Shown here piece after piece: positions 14,610 through 26,600 of a stretch of 64,000 nucleotides of DNA; position 1 is the stretch's first letter; the number at the start of each line of letters is the position of its first letter. Origin of the DNA: Methylorubrum aminovorans (lineage in GTDB: Bacteria; Pseudomonadota; Alphaproteobacteria; Rhizobiales; Beijerinckiaceae). A program made the position numbers and the translations under genes. The notes under the pieces are model-generated. The model was not told where the DNA came from. It saw only the letters and a program-made list of their open reading frames with translations, and searched no databases. Location: the NCBI RefSeq assembly GCF_022179725.1, contig NZ_BPRC01000001.1, positions 186,001-250,000 of the forward strand, given 5' to 3'.

Positions 14610-17600
14610 ATGGCTTTTCCGTTCAAGTCGGAAGGCTTCTGGGGCCCCCTGTTCCGCCGTCGCGATCGTGCCCGGCTGGCCGTCGTGGAGACGCCGCGCG
14701 CGCCGCGCCCGTCGAAGCGGCAGCTCGTGCTGCACCTCAAGGCGAAGGCCGACCGCCTATTCAACCGCGACCGGCTGATCTTCGACCCGCTTGAGCCGCG
14801 CGTCCTCCTCGACGGCACCGCGGCCTACGAGATCACCAAATCGTTTGATCCGCTGGTGGCCGAGCACAAGGTGCTCGTCGAGCTGATCGAGACGAACCTG
14901 ACCGCGACGAGCGACGCGGATAAGATCCAGCAGGTTCAGGTCTTCGCCTACACCAACGGTACGAAGGGCGCTCGGCTTCACACCTTCGGCGATGTCAGTA
15001 AGACGACGAACAGCGCGTTCACGATCACCGGGACGAGCGAGAAGGATCACATCGTCGTCGACGTCGCCTCGTTCGAGCGGCTGACCGGCAGTACGACGCC
15101 GACCCTGCTCATCAACGATCCCGCGAACGATGGCGGCCCGATCGACAACGGCGATACGATCGAACTTCTCAACCGCGCCAACGAAGAAGACAGCGCCGGC
15201 GCGACCTTCACTTTTGGAGGCAAGAACACCGGCTCGATCAAGGCCGGCAAGTTCGAAGGCAATTTCGCCGGTATCGGTAATCTCGTTGGCGCTGCGGGAG
15301 CCGACGACACGCTGGTCGCAGGGTCTTCGACCGGCATCCTCACCGGGGCGTTCAGCGGCGGCAAACGCAGCCTTCAGATTGAATTCTCGGCTGTGACCGC
15401 GAATGTCGACGCGACGTTGACGCAGTCGGGCACCACCCCGAACACCTATCTCCTGCAACGGTCGACCGAAGCGGAGAGCACGGCGGCGACTTTCGCGCCG
15501 ATCGCCTTCACCGCGCCATCGACGAAGCTGGGCGTCCTGCTCGGCAGCGGCAACGACACGTTGCGCCTCGCGACACTGCCGCCGGGGCCGTCCTTCACCG
15601 TCTCGGGCGGAGCGGGCGCCGACAGCATCGTCTTCGACACTGCGCTGCGGGCAGATACCGGCAACCTCGGTTTGACCTTCGACGGCGGCGATGGCGACGA
15701 CAAGATCAACCTGAACAAGAACCTCGAAGCCCTCGCCGGGTCGCTCGCGGTGACGTTCCACGGCGGTGCGGGCGACAACAGCCTGACCGTCGCTAAAGCA
15801 GCCCAGATCAAGGCCCGGGACGGCGTCGCCTTCACGCTCGGGGCAGTGGTGACGCCGGATCTGCCGGTCACCGGCAGCGATCCGACGGTCAAAAGCGCCG
15901 CCAAGATGGGCGTCGTCGTCAGCCAGGATGCGGTGATCGGCGGCTCATCGGTGGCGATCACGGTCAACAGTTCGACGACCGTCACCCGCGGCGAGACGAG
16001 CATCGGCACGGCGAGGCTGTCGGTCGAGGCGGACACGGCCGCGACGATCCGGCTGGCCGGCCGGATCGAGACCGCGGGCGAGGCCGCGCTGGTGACGAAC
16101 GTCACCAATTCCGCGACCCTCACCTCGACGCTCGCCTCGCAGCTGCACCGCGTCTCGGCCAAGCAGAAGAACACGTCCACGATCGACGTCGGCGCCACGG
16201 ACGCGATCAACGGCGGGACCGTGAAGCTCGCCGCCGACACGCAGGCGAACGTCACCATCAAGGCGATCGGCCTCGTGCTGTCGGGGCTCGAGAAGGTCAA
16301 GAATGATGCCACGCTGACTGCCGAGTCACTGACAGCGATCGTGAAAGGCGAGCAGGATCTCGGAGAGGTTCTCGGCGCGGCTGCATCCAAGGACGGCAAA
16401 TCGATCGAGGATCTGTTCGCATCGGGCTTCATGAAGAAGTCGAAAACCGCGATCGAGAACGAGACGCGTGTCACGCTCGATGGCGGTGCGCAGGTCAGGC
16501 AGATCGGCACCGGCACGGTGGCCGGGAGCGACGCCGCCGTCCTGCTCAAGGCGACCGACGACACGAAGGCCCGGACGATGCTGGTGGCCACCGACGGCGT
16601 GTCGGTGCCGGTGATCGGCCGCATGCTCGATAACGTGCCGGGCGTTCTCAACCCCTTCGCGCTCTGGGCCGAGCAGGACGTCAAGCGCGTCACCCGGGTC
16701 GATCTCGGGTCTGCTTTCGAGAAACCGGCCGCTGCGGCGGCCAAGATCATCGACGCGGCCGGGGCGGTGACGCTGCAGGCCGGAAATTCCGGAACAGTGA
16801 TCGCCCGCATCCGCGCCGCGACGCTGTCCGTCGACGACGTCAAAAAACCCACCAAGACGTCCGCCGGCGACGGTGGCGAGGGTTGGGACGGCGAGGAAAC
16901 CGACAACTCGCTGCCTGCGCCGATCAAGACCGGCTACGCCAACAACACCGTCGATGACACCGTGCGTGTCGAGCTGCGCGGGGTTTCCGTTGCCGCCGCG
17001 GCGCTTCGGGCCGCCGCCGCCAACGTCACCACGGTCGAGGCGCGCGCAATCCAGGCGCAGAATACCCTGAAGGGCAGCACCGTCGCGCTCACCACGCTCT
17101 CGCGGCTGTCGATCGGCGGGGGCGCCCTGTCGATCACAGCGATCGATGCCGCCAGCGCCATGGCCATTGCCGAGCCGGTGGACACCGATACGCTGCAGGA
17201 CACCACCGACGCGACGAAGGACGGAAAGGCACAGGAAGACCAGGCGAAGGCAGAGAAGGCGGCCCGCGAGTTCCTCGGCATCGGCCGCGGATCGGCCATC
17301 AACCTCGCCGAACGCGATGTGACGGCGAGGCTCGTCGACAGCGAGACGACCGCCGCCGACGTCACGCTCGTCGCGCAGAACAGCCTGGAACTCGTGGCCG
17401 AGGCGCAGGCGACCGGAGTCGCCAGCATCCTCGGAGCGGCGGGCTCCATCGCCGTCAACATCGTCCTCGGCAGCACGGACGCCACGATCACCGGCGGCAA
17501 CGTGAAGGCCACGACCGGCGACGTCGTGGTCAACGCCGCCGATACCTCCACCATCGACGCCCGAGCCCGGACCACCGTCGACACCGCCTCCCGCGACGGT

Positions 17601-20600
17601 CAGCTCGGCATCACGGTTCCGTCCCTGGGTGCCGCCGCGGCGTTCAACATCGTCGGCTATGCGCTCAACGGGATGGGCTCGTCGGGCATCATCCCGAAGA
17701 TCCTCAGCGCCTCGATCGATACCGTCCTCGGAACCGGTCTGCTGACGGCTGCGGCCACCCAGACGATCCGGGCCCGGATCGAGGGCGCGACCGTCGAGGC
17801 CGGCGGGCGCGTGCAGGTCACCGCGACGAGCGCGGGCCTCATCAATTCGACCGTCAGCAACACCATCGCCAACAAGACGCCCGAGCAGACTCTGCTGCAG
17901 GACATTGCCGCCGAGGGCAAGCGCGTCGCCATCAACCAAGTGAAGAGCGTGCTGAGGAAGCCGGCCTCCGCCGCCACGCAGAACAGCGTCGCCAAGGCCG
18001 GGACCGCCAGTTTCGGCGGCATCATCTCGACGAATCGGGTCGCGCGGGCGGCCTCGGCCGAGATCGTCGCGCTGAAGGTAGGGACAGACACCACCCTAGC
18101 CAAGGTGACCGGCACCGGCGCGCTCGAAGTTCTCGCGACGGACCGTGCGACGATCAACGCCAACGTGAAGCTCGTGGCCTCCAGCCAGGCCGCGAGCGAT
18201 GGCGGCCTCGATCCGAACCTGATGCGGACCCCCTCCGATAACAGAGCCGGCAATGGCGCGCTCGATGCCATCCGGCAGGGGGCAAGCAACACGTTCTCGT
18301 CCATCAAGCAGCGCGTGAAGCAGGTGGACACCAAGCCGGATCCGGCGAACAAAACCGTCACCCTCAAACTCGGCAAGCGCATCCTTCTCGACTTCCCCGA
18401 GGCGCTCAACTCCGCGCCGATCGCGGCACGGACGCTGAACGCCGTGCCGCTCGGTCTCGGTGATGCGCTCAACAGCCGGCTGCCGGCCACTGCGCCCAAA
18501 ATGCAGGTGGTCGCGAAGGACGGCGTCGTGCTCGTCGGTCCCGGTCACCCGTCCGGCAAGGGCGAGGTGAACACGTACTACCGCTACAAGCCGCTCACCG
18601 CCTCGGCGCCGCTGGACCTCAACAAGGTCGATTTCACCGACACGACGACGTGGCAGAAGATCGGCCAGCGCGGCGCCGTCTACGAGTGGATGGGGCCGGA
18701 CCACAAGGTCCCTGACAACATCGAGCGCGAACTCAAGAAAGAGAACTACAGCGACCGCGACTTCTGGCGTCGGGTCGGGGACGGCGAGACCCAGCCCGGC
18801 AAGACGACGGGTTCCGGCGCCACGGCCATGGGCGGCATCGTCTCGCGCAACGACATTCGCGGCGGGGCCACGGCGATCATCGCCGGCAGCACGGCAATCA
18901 GGGCCGGCAGCGTCGCCATTACGGCCGAGCGCAATGCGGTGATCACGGCCCGGACCGACGCCACCGTCGAGGCGGTCGCCACCATCCGCGAGCAGCAGGG
19001 CAGCAAGGCCGACGGCCAGCCGGGCGCCGGCACCGCGAGTCCGATCCCAGGTCAGACCTCGTTGTTCGACCGCGGCAAGGCCGAGGGGACGCAGACTTCC
19101 GCTTCGAACGCCCTGGCCGTCAACGCCGTCATCTCCACCAACGTCATCCTCTCGACGGCGACGGCCCGCATCGACGGATCGACGATCACGACGACGACGG
19201 ACGGCGACGGAGCCGTCTCGGTGAATGCGACCACCGGCGGCGCGATCACGTCCAGCGTCGATGCGCAGGTGACGGCGCTGTCGAGCGGTCCCGCCACCTC
19301 CGGCGACGAATCCCCGACGGTCGGCACCGCGGTACCCCCGACGACCACGGCGCGGGCGGCGGGCGTACAGCTCGCGTTCAACGCCATCGGATTCGACCTG
19401 AACAACCTCGCCTTTGCGACGCTGGACGCCCTCATCGGCGTGAGCCTCGGTCAGGGAGCGCCGCAGCAGGCGGTTGCCGAGATCACGAAATCCTCGGTGA
19501 CAGCGACGGGGGCGGTTCGTGTCACCGCCGAATCCAGCGGCGTGATCGACGCCACGCTCGGCAACAAGGTGACGGCCGCGGCCCGCGCGGCCAGCGCCAA
19601 CGCCCTCGCCGTCTCCGGGATCGTTGCGACGAACCGGGTGAGCGGCGCCGCCCGTGCCACGATCGATCTGACAGGCAGTTCGGTATCCGGAACCGACGTC
19701 ACGGTCTCGGCGACCGACTCGGTCAAGATCGCGAGCACCACGACCGTGGGCGCGTCCGCTTCGGCCGTGAGCACCGGCTCCATCGGCGGCGTCGACAAGA
19801 GCGCGGAAACCCTGCTCGGCGATTACAAATACACGACCGCTTCCGGAAAAAGGCTAGTCAAGTTCGGAGAGAAGATCCGCCTCAGCGACACCTGGGCCGG
19901 CAAGGGTGAGAAGGGCGCCGTGTACCAGTACATGGGCGAGGACTTCGAACTCGTCGCCGATCTCAGCGACCCTCTGTCCAAAGACCAACGGCTCGATTTC
20001 AGCAACTTTGCCTATTGGAAGAAGCTCGACGCCACCAATGTGACATCCAGCCCGGTTGGGCCTCAATCGCTGAAGGGCAAGATCGCCGCCAAACTCCGCC
20101 CCGAGCCGGGCGGCACCTCCTCCCTCGGCCTCGGCGGCCTCATCGCGCGCAACGACGTCTCGGGGAAGGCCGAGGCATCGATCGTGAACGGTCAACTCAC
20201 GGCCAGGGGCGACGTCTCGGTCACCGCGAAGTCGACCGGTGCCATCAAGGCGCTCGACGTCAGCGTGATCAGCGGCGGGAAGGCGGGCAACGGCGTGCTC
20301 GTGACCAACGCCGTGCTCAACGGCGCCACCGCCTTCATCGAGAGCACGACGCTCACGGGCGGCGCCGTCACCGTCACGGCCACCAATGCCTCCGACATCG
20401 ATGCCAGCGCCCGCGGCAAGACGGCCGGCGACGGCAGCGTCGCGCTCGGCTTCACCCTCGCGTTCAACACCATCGGCTTCAAGCCGCAGAACGTGCTGTT
20501 CGATGCCGTCGATGCGATCGTCGGCGATCCGCTGATCGCGACCGCGACGGGCGCCGAGCAGTCCGCCGGTGCGACGGCCTTCATCACCGGCACGAGCAAG

Positions 20601-23600
20601 GGTTTGACGGCCAGGCGTGATGTGACGGTCGCGGCCGACAGCCGTGCGCAGATCAAGGCCGTGGCCGGCAGCGAGGTGGCGCAGGCCGACAGCGACTCGA
20701 CCGTCCACAAGGCGCAGACCGGCGCGCAGGGCATCTCGGCCGGCGCCGTGCTCGCTTCCAACAAGGTCAGCGCCCGGGCGGAAGCCTATATCGGCGGGCC
20801 GGAGGAAACGGACACGTATCCTGCCAATACGACCGTCCCCGATCGGTCGAAAGTGATCTCGACCGGCGGCAGCGTCTTCGTCACCGCGACGAATCTGGCC
20901 GGCATCGACGCGTCGAGCACGATCATCTCGTCCTCGGCCGTGTCGGGCAGCGTCGCCCAACTCGCCAGCAAGGCTGCTTCGATCGCGCGCAACATCTACG
21001 ACTACACGACAAAGTCGGGCACCAAGACGATCAAAGCCGGAGACCGGGTCCGGACTGAAGCGAAATTCACGGTCAAGACGGATAGCAGCACCGACCCGAT
21101 CAGGGGTGAGGAGCCTAACCTCGACGGCCGCGTCTTCATCTTCGTCGGTGCCGCCAGCCGGTCGATGAATCTCGCCGATCAGGACTATACCAACGCGGCC
21201 AACTGGTTCGCGCTCGATGACGGCGCCGTCGTGTCGAAGAGTTCTTCGCCAGCCGGCACCGCGAGCACCCCGTCCGGCACGACCGGCACACAGCCGAGTG
21301 CTTCGAGCGGGGCGGCTGACGACTTGGAGACCAAGACCGTCACGACGCCGGAAGGCACCGTGACGATCACCCGCATGAAAGTTCCTGCGGCGCGGTACTC
21401 GTCCAAGGACGGCTATCAGGACATGATGGTCGGCCAGGGCGTGATGCTCTCGCGCAACGACAATCTGTCGAAGGGTGACAAGGGAACGATCTACATCTGG
21501 CGCGGGGCGGACAACACGCGCGTCACGCTCCACGGCGAGGACTACACCAGCGACAACTGGATTCCGGCGCCGGCCAAGACCGTAATGCCGGCGCTCGACA
21601 AGGTCTCCGACGTCAAGACTCCGGCGAAGACCACACCCGGCACTGCGCCAGGGACCAGCACCGTCACCCCGCCGACGACGACGCGGACGCCCGCCTCATC
21701 CTCCAAGTCGATCGGCGGCCTGATCGTTTTCAACGAGGTGAATGGCGGAGCCACGGCCCGCATCACCCGGGCCGACGTCACGGCCAACGCGGACATCACA
21801 GTCTCGGCCAAGGACGCGGCCAACATCGCCGCGGAGATCGTGAGCACGGTGACGGCCTCCGGCGGCGCCTCGTTCACCTCGAAGCCGGCAACCGGCTCGA
21901 CAGGGACGGCGCCGGGGGACGGCAATGTGATCGCCGTCAACGGTCTGGCCGCGACCAACGTCGTGCGCGGCGGCGCGACGGCCTCGGTGCTGAACGCCAA
22001 GGTCGAGGCGACGCGCGGCGATCTCGCGGTCCGGGCCGAGAACACGGCAGGCGTCGACGCACGCCTGCGGGCCTCCTCGACGACCTCGGGCGGCGGCCAG
22101 GGCGGTGTTTCCGCGGCCGTCACACTCGCCTTCAACTCGGTGGGCTACGAGACCCAGAACCTGCTGTTCAACACCGTCGACGCGCTGATCGGCTCGCCGA
22201 CGATCTCCGACGCGTTTGGCAAAGAGACCAGCTCGGGCGCCACCGCGACCATCGTCAGATCGACTGCCACGGCGGGCGGCGACATCGCCGTCACGGCCGT
22301 CTCGACCACCAAGATCAACTCCACCGTCAGCAACGCCGCCCAATCCTCCACCGACTCGATGAAGGGATCCGGTGGCACCGGCTTCGGCGTGGTTCTCGCG
22401 TCGAACAAGGTGAGCGGACGCGCGACCGCGCGCATCGACAACACTCCCGACTTTGTCAACCGCGGCACCCCCGGGGATATCACCGCGGGCGATGCCGTGA
22501 TCGTCTCGGCGACGGATGCCGCTTCGATCGCCTCCAACGCGCAGCTCGTGACGAGCTCCACCGTCGTGAAGACCGACGGCGGTACGCTGACGAATCAGGC
22601 CAAGCTCAACAAGTTCCTGCCATCCGATTTCTCGACCAACCCGAACGAGGTGCAGTCGGCGACGATTCAGTCGAATCTGATCAAGAATCGCGCGGATCTT
22701 CTGCCGGCCGAGATCAACCGGCTCGAAGCCGAGATGTGGGCCGAGGTCGCGCGGGTGAAGCAGCTCGTGCTCGATCTGCAGGCTCGGCCGAACCAGATCG
22801 CCCAGCAGCTCGAGAGCGCGCAGCTCATGCTCAAGAGCCGCCCGGAGGCGAGCGACTATCTCACGAGCGTCTACACCACGCTCGTGGATGCGATGGATGC
22901 GGCCGCCAAGAACGTGCCGGCCGACAACCGGACCGACCTCAAGAAGAACCTCACCGACGCGGCTCTGAAGCTGCGCAACGAGACGAAGGGCATTGTCCTC
23001 AACAACTCGGCCGCCGACGCCGCCCGCGACACGGCCTACAAGTACGCGGCGGAGGCCGCGTTCCTCGGGCTGATCGACGACGCCGCCCTGCGCGCGAGCA
23101 CCGAGGAGGCCAAGCGGACGGTCGGCGAGATGATCGGCCGTCAGGTCAGCATCATGCGCGCCAACCGCGAGGCGGTGGCCCAGATCGAGGAACTGCGCGA
23201 CAAGCTCAACGCCTATCTCGCGCCGTTCGGCCTCAGCACCGACGTGATCGGCATTCTCGACCTGACCGCGTTCGGTCAGGTGAAGAAGACGGCTAACCCG
23301 CAGGACGTCACCTTCGGCGCGCGTGTCCGCATCGCTCAGGACTACGCCGACGGTGCCAACAAGGCGCCCTCCAAGACGACCGATGGCAAGGAAATCTCGG
23401 TCAAAACCGGCGACACGGTCTGGGACAACGGCAACAACTCCGTTCCCGGCGGCGCAGTCTATAAGTATGTCGGCGAGACGACGCTCCTGAAGCAGCAGCC
23501 GAGCAAGATTAAGTTTGACAGCCAGACGAACGGCAAGCCGGACTGGGTGAAAATTTCCTCCAAGCCGAGTGTTTACGCCGCGAACGAAATCTACATCTAC

Positions 23601-26600
23601 ATGGGCGAGGCGGCTAAACTCGATCTCGCCGCGCAGGACTACAGCGACAAGACGCTTTGGAAGCGCGCTCTTGACTCGAACTTCATCCCCGACGGTTTCG
23701 TCATCCCCGGTACCACGGCGACACCGACCCAGCCGTCGCCGGCGGCGACGGATCCGGCGACGCCGCTGCCTGTCGGCGATCCGTCCGCGAACAACCCCCA
23801 GCCCACGGCCATGCCGCAGAACGCGGCTGCGCTCGCCATCGGCGGACTCGTGGTGGTCAACAGCGTCCACGGGGGCGCCGCCGCGACGATCGCGGCGGCG
23901 ACGGTCAAGACAGGGACGGGGGCCGTCACGGTGACGGCGCAGGAGACGGCCACGATCACCGCGACCGCCGACAGCGCCGCGACGGTCAAGTCTGCTGATT
24001 CCTACAAAAAGACGGCGCCGGCCAGCACCGGAACCGGGACACCGCCTGCAACAGGCACGCCCGCAGCGGGGACGCAGACGCAGACGAAGAGCGTCGCATT
24101 GGGCGGCATCATCGCCACCAACAGCGTGCTCGGCTCGGCCGACGCCAAGATCGTCGACAGCACGGTCACGACGAAGGCCGGCGGCGTGTCCGTGACCGCC
24201 TCGAACACCGCGACAATCGACGCCACCAACAAGACCAGTTCCACGAGCGACCTCGCCGCGGTGGCGCTCACGCTCGCCTTCAACACCGTCGGCTGGAAGG
24301 ACCAGAACGTCCTGTTCCGCGCCGCGGACACGATCACCGGTCAGCCGCTGATCGGCGAAGCCTTCCAAAACGAAGCCGCTCCGGCCGGCGCCAGTGCACA
24401 GATCCTGAACACCGACGTGACCACGACCGGGACCGGTGCGGTTCTGGTCGAGGCGACGGCGAATGCCGGCATCAACGCCGTCGTCAGCAACAAGTCGAGC
24501 GCGTCCGGCAACGCCCTGAAGGATGCCAACGCCGTCGCACTCGGCTTCGTGCTCACCGGCAACATGGTGAACACCCGCGCGCTCGCGACGATCGACTCCG
24601 CTTCCGGCAAATCCATCGATGCGGGCGGCGCGCTCACCATCCGGGCGGACAGCGCGGGCTCGATCACCTCGGCGAACAGGCTTTCCGCCATCGCGAGCCT
24701 GACGAAGCCGAGCGTCTTGGAAGATTTTGCCGAAAAAATCCTGGCGAATTACGACTACACGAAGAAGTCTGGCGAGAAGAATCTCAAGTTCGGCGATCTC
24801 GTCTACAACAAGGAAAATGGCGACGATAAGGTCTACGTTTATATCGGCGAAAGCGCGAAGATTCAGCTCGCGGATGCTGTGTTTACCGACGGAACCAAGT
24901 GGCGGCTCAACAATGCCCGCGAGTTCCTCAAGTTTCTGCCCCCGGGTGTCCTGAACCTCGCTGACAGCAAGGATGCCAGCCCGTCCAGCACGAAGCCGGC
25001 GGAAGGCGCAACCTCCGCCTCGGACACCGCGGCGGCGAAGCCCTACGCCGTCGCCGTCAGCGGCATCCTCGTCTCGAACGACGTGCGCTCGACGGCCGAG
25101 GCCAGCCTCAAGAACATGACCGTGACGCGCGCCGGTGACGTGACCGTCGCCGCAAGGCAGACGGGCACGATCGAGGCTTCGGTCACGAGCAAGGTCGAGT
25201 CCAAGCTGAAGCCTGGTACCAAGCCGGGAGAGAAGGGAGCCATCGCCGTCGGCGCGGTGATCGCGGCCAACGTCGTCACCGGTTCCAGCACCGCCACCGT
25301 TGTCGGCTCCAGGCTCGGGGATGCCGGGAGCGGCGGGACCGTGGGCAACGTCACGGTCGAGGCCGCGAATACCGGCACGATTACCGCGACGGTCAGCAGC
25401 ATCGTGGAATCCGCGGAAGTTGCCGTCGGCGTCACCGCGGCCTTCAACAAGATCGGCACGCCGAGCCAGAACGTCCTGTTCGACCTCTCCGACGCGATCG
25501 CCGGCACCGATCTCGGTACCGTCATCCAGGGCGCCAACCCCTTCGCGGCCACGGCCTCGATCTCGGGCAAGCCGGTCAACGCCACCGGCCTCGTCAAAGT
25601 CTCCGCGCAGTCGGATGCGAAGATCAAGGCCGAGATCAAGAACGCCGTCACCTCGGTCGGTTCGAACGTCACCAGCGTCGGGGCCGTGGTCGGCCTGAAC
25701 TTCGCGCGCCTGTCCACCTCCGCGACCTTGTCGGGCATGGACAGCGTTAGGGCGGCTGGCGTCACGGTGAGCGCCCTCAGCACGTCGAAGATCGATGCCG
25801 TCGTCACGGCACCCGTGACTTCGGTGGCCTACCGGATGCAGTCGACGCAACCGCCTGCGACCGATCAGTCCGGGGGCGGACAAACCGGCGCCCAGACGCC
25901 AGCGCAAACGGCCCACAGCGTCTCGGTCGCCCTCAGCATCGCCCGCAACACCATCGTCGACGAGACCTTGCTCGCCGGTATCGACGAGGTAGGCGAGGTG
26001 ACCGCAAGCGCGGGCGACGTGCGCGTGATCGCCAAGAGCGGCGCGGAGATCAATGCCAAGGCAACGGCCACGGCGATCGCGGTGCTGATCAGCACCGAGG
26101 GGGGGAAGAATTTCAGCTTCGCCGGCGGCGGCGCGCTCGGCTTGAACACCATCCTCGGGGGTGCCCAGGCCCGCATCGCCAGCACCAAGTCCGCCACGAT
26201 CAGTGCGAACGGTGACCGCGCTCCCGATGCGAATGGTGAGGGCGGACAGGGCAATATCACCGTCTCGGCCGGCAGCGCCTCCAAGATCGAGGCGGAAGTC
26301 CAGGCCGCCGCGGTGGCGGTGGCCATCGGCAAGGGCAAGTCGGACGCGGTCGCCATCGGCGTGACGCTCGCGTTCAACATGATCGGCTTCTACGGCAGCG
26401 GCCTGCCGGTCGGCGCGGACTTCAAGAAGGGGATCGCCCGGTCCTTCGACGTCCGGGCCGGCGTGACGGGCACGCGCCTGACGGCGGCCCGCAAGGTCCT
26501 GGTCGAGGCGACCTCCCAGGCTTCTATCACGGCCAGGACCGTGGCGGCTGCCGTGGCGGTGGGAGCCTCGACGGGCGGAGACACGACAACAGGTGCCGGC

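Larger units (their letters stand above)
15900..26300 (+). repeat. Long beta-helix-like repeats with QNxLF signature
   Basis: Units of Ala/Thr/Val/Ser-rich strands end in the signature AFNxIGxxxQNxLFxxxDAIxG. Clear copies lie near 17.64, 19.38, 20.46, 22.13, 24.28 and 25.44 kb, and a variant near 26.37 kb. Between them come GGLIARNDV-type and VTVTAxxxAxIDA-type strands. The Asn at a fixed place in successive turns suggests a ladder as in right-handed parallel beta-helices (inference). Confidence 0.7.
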
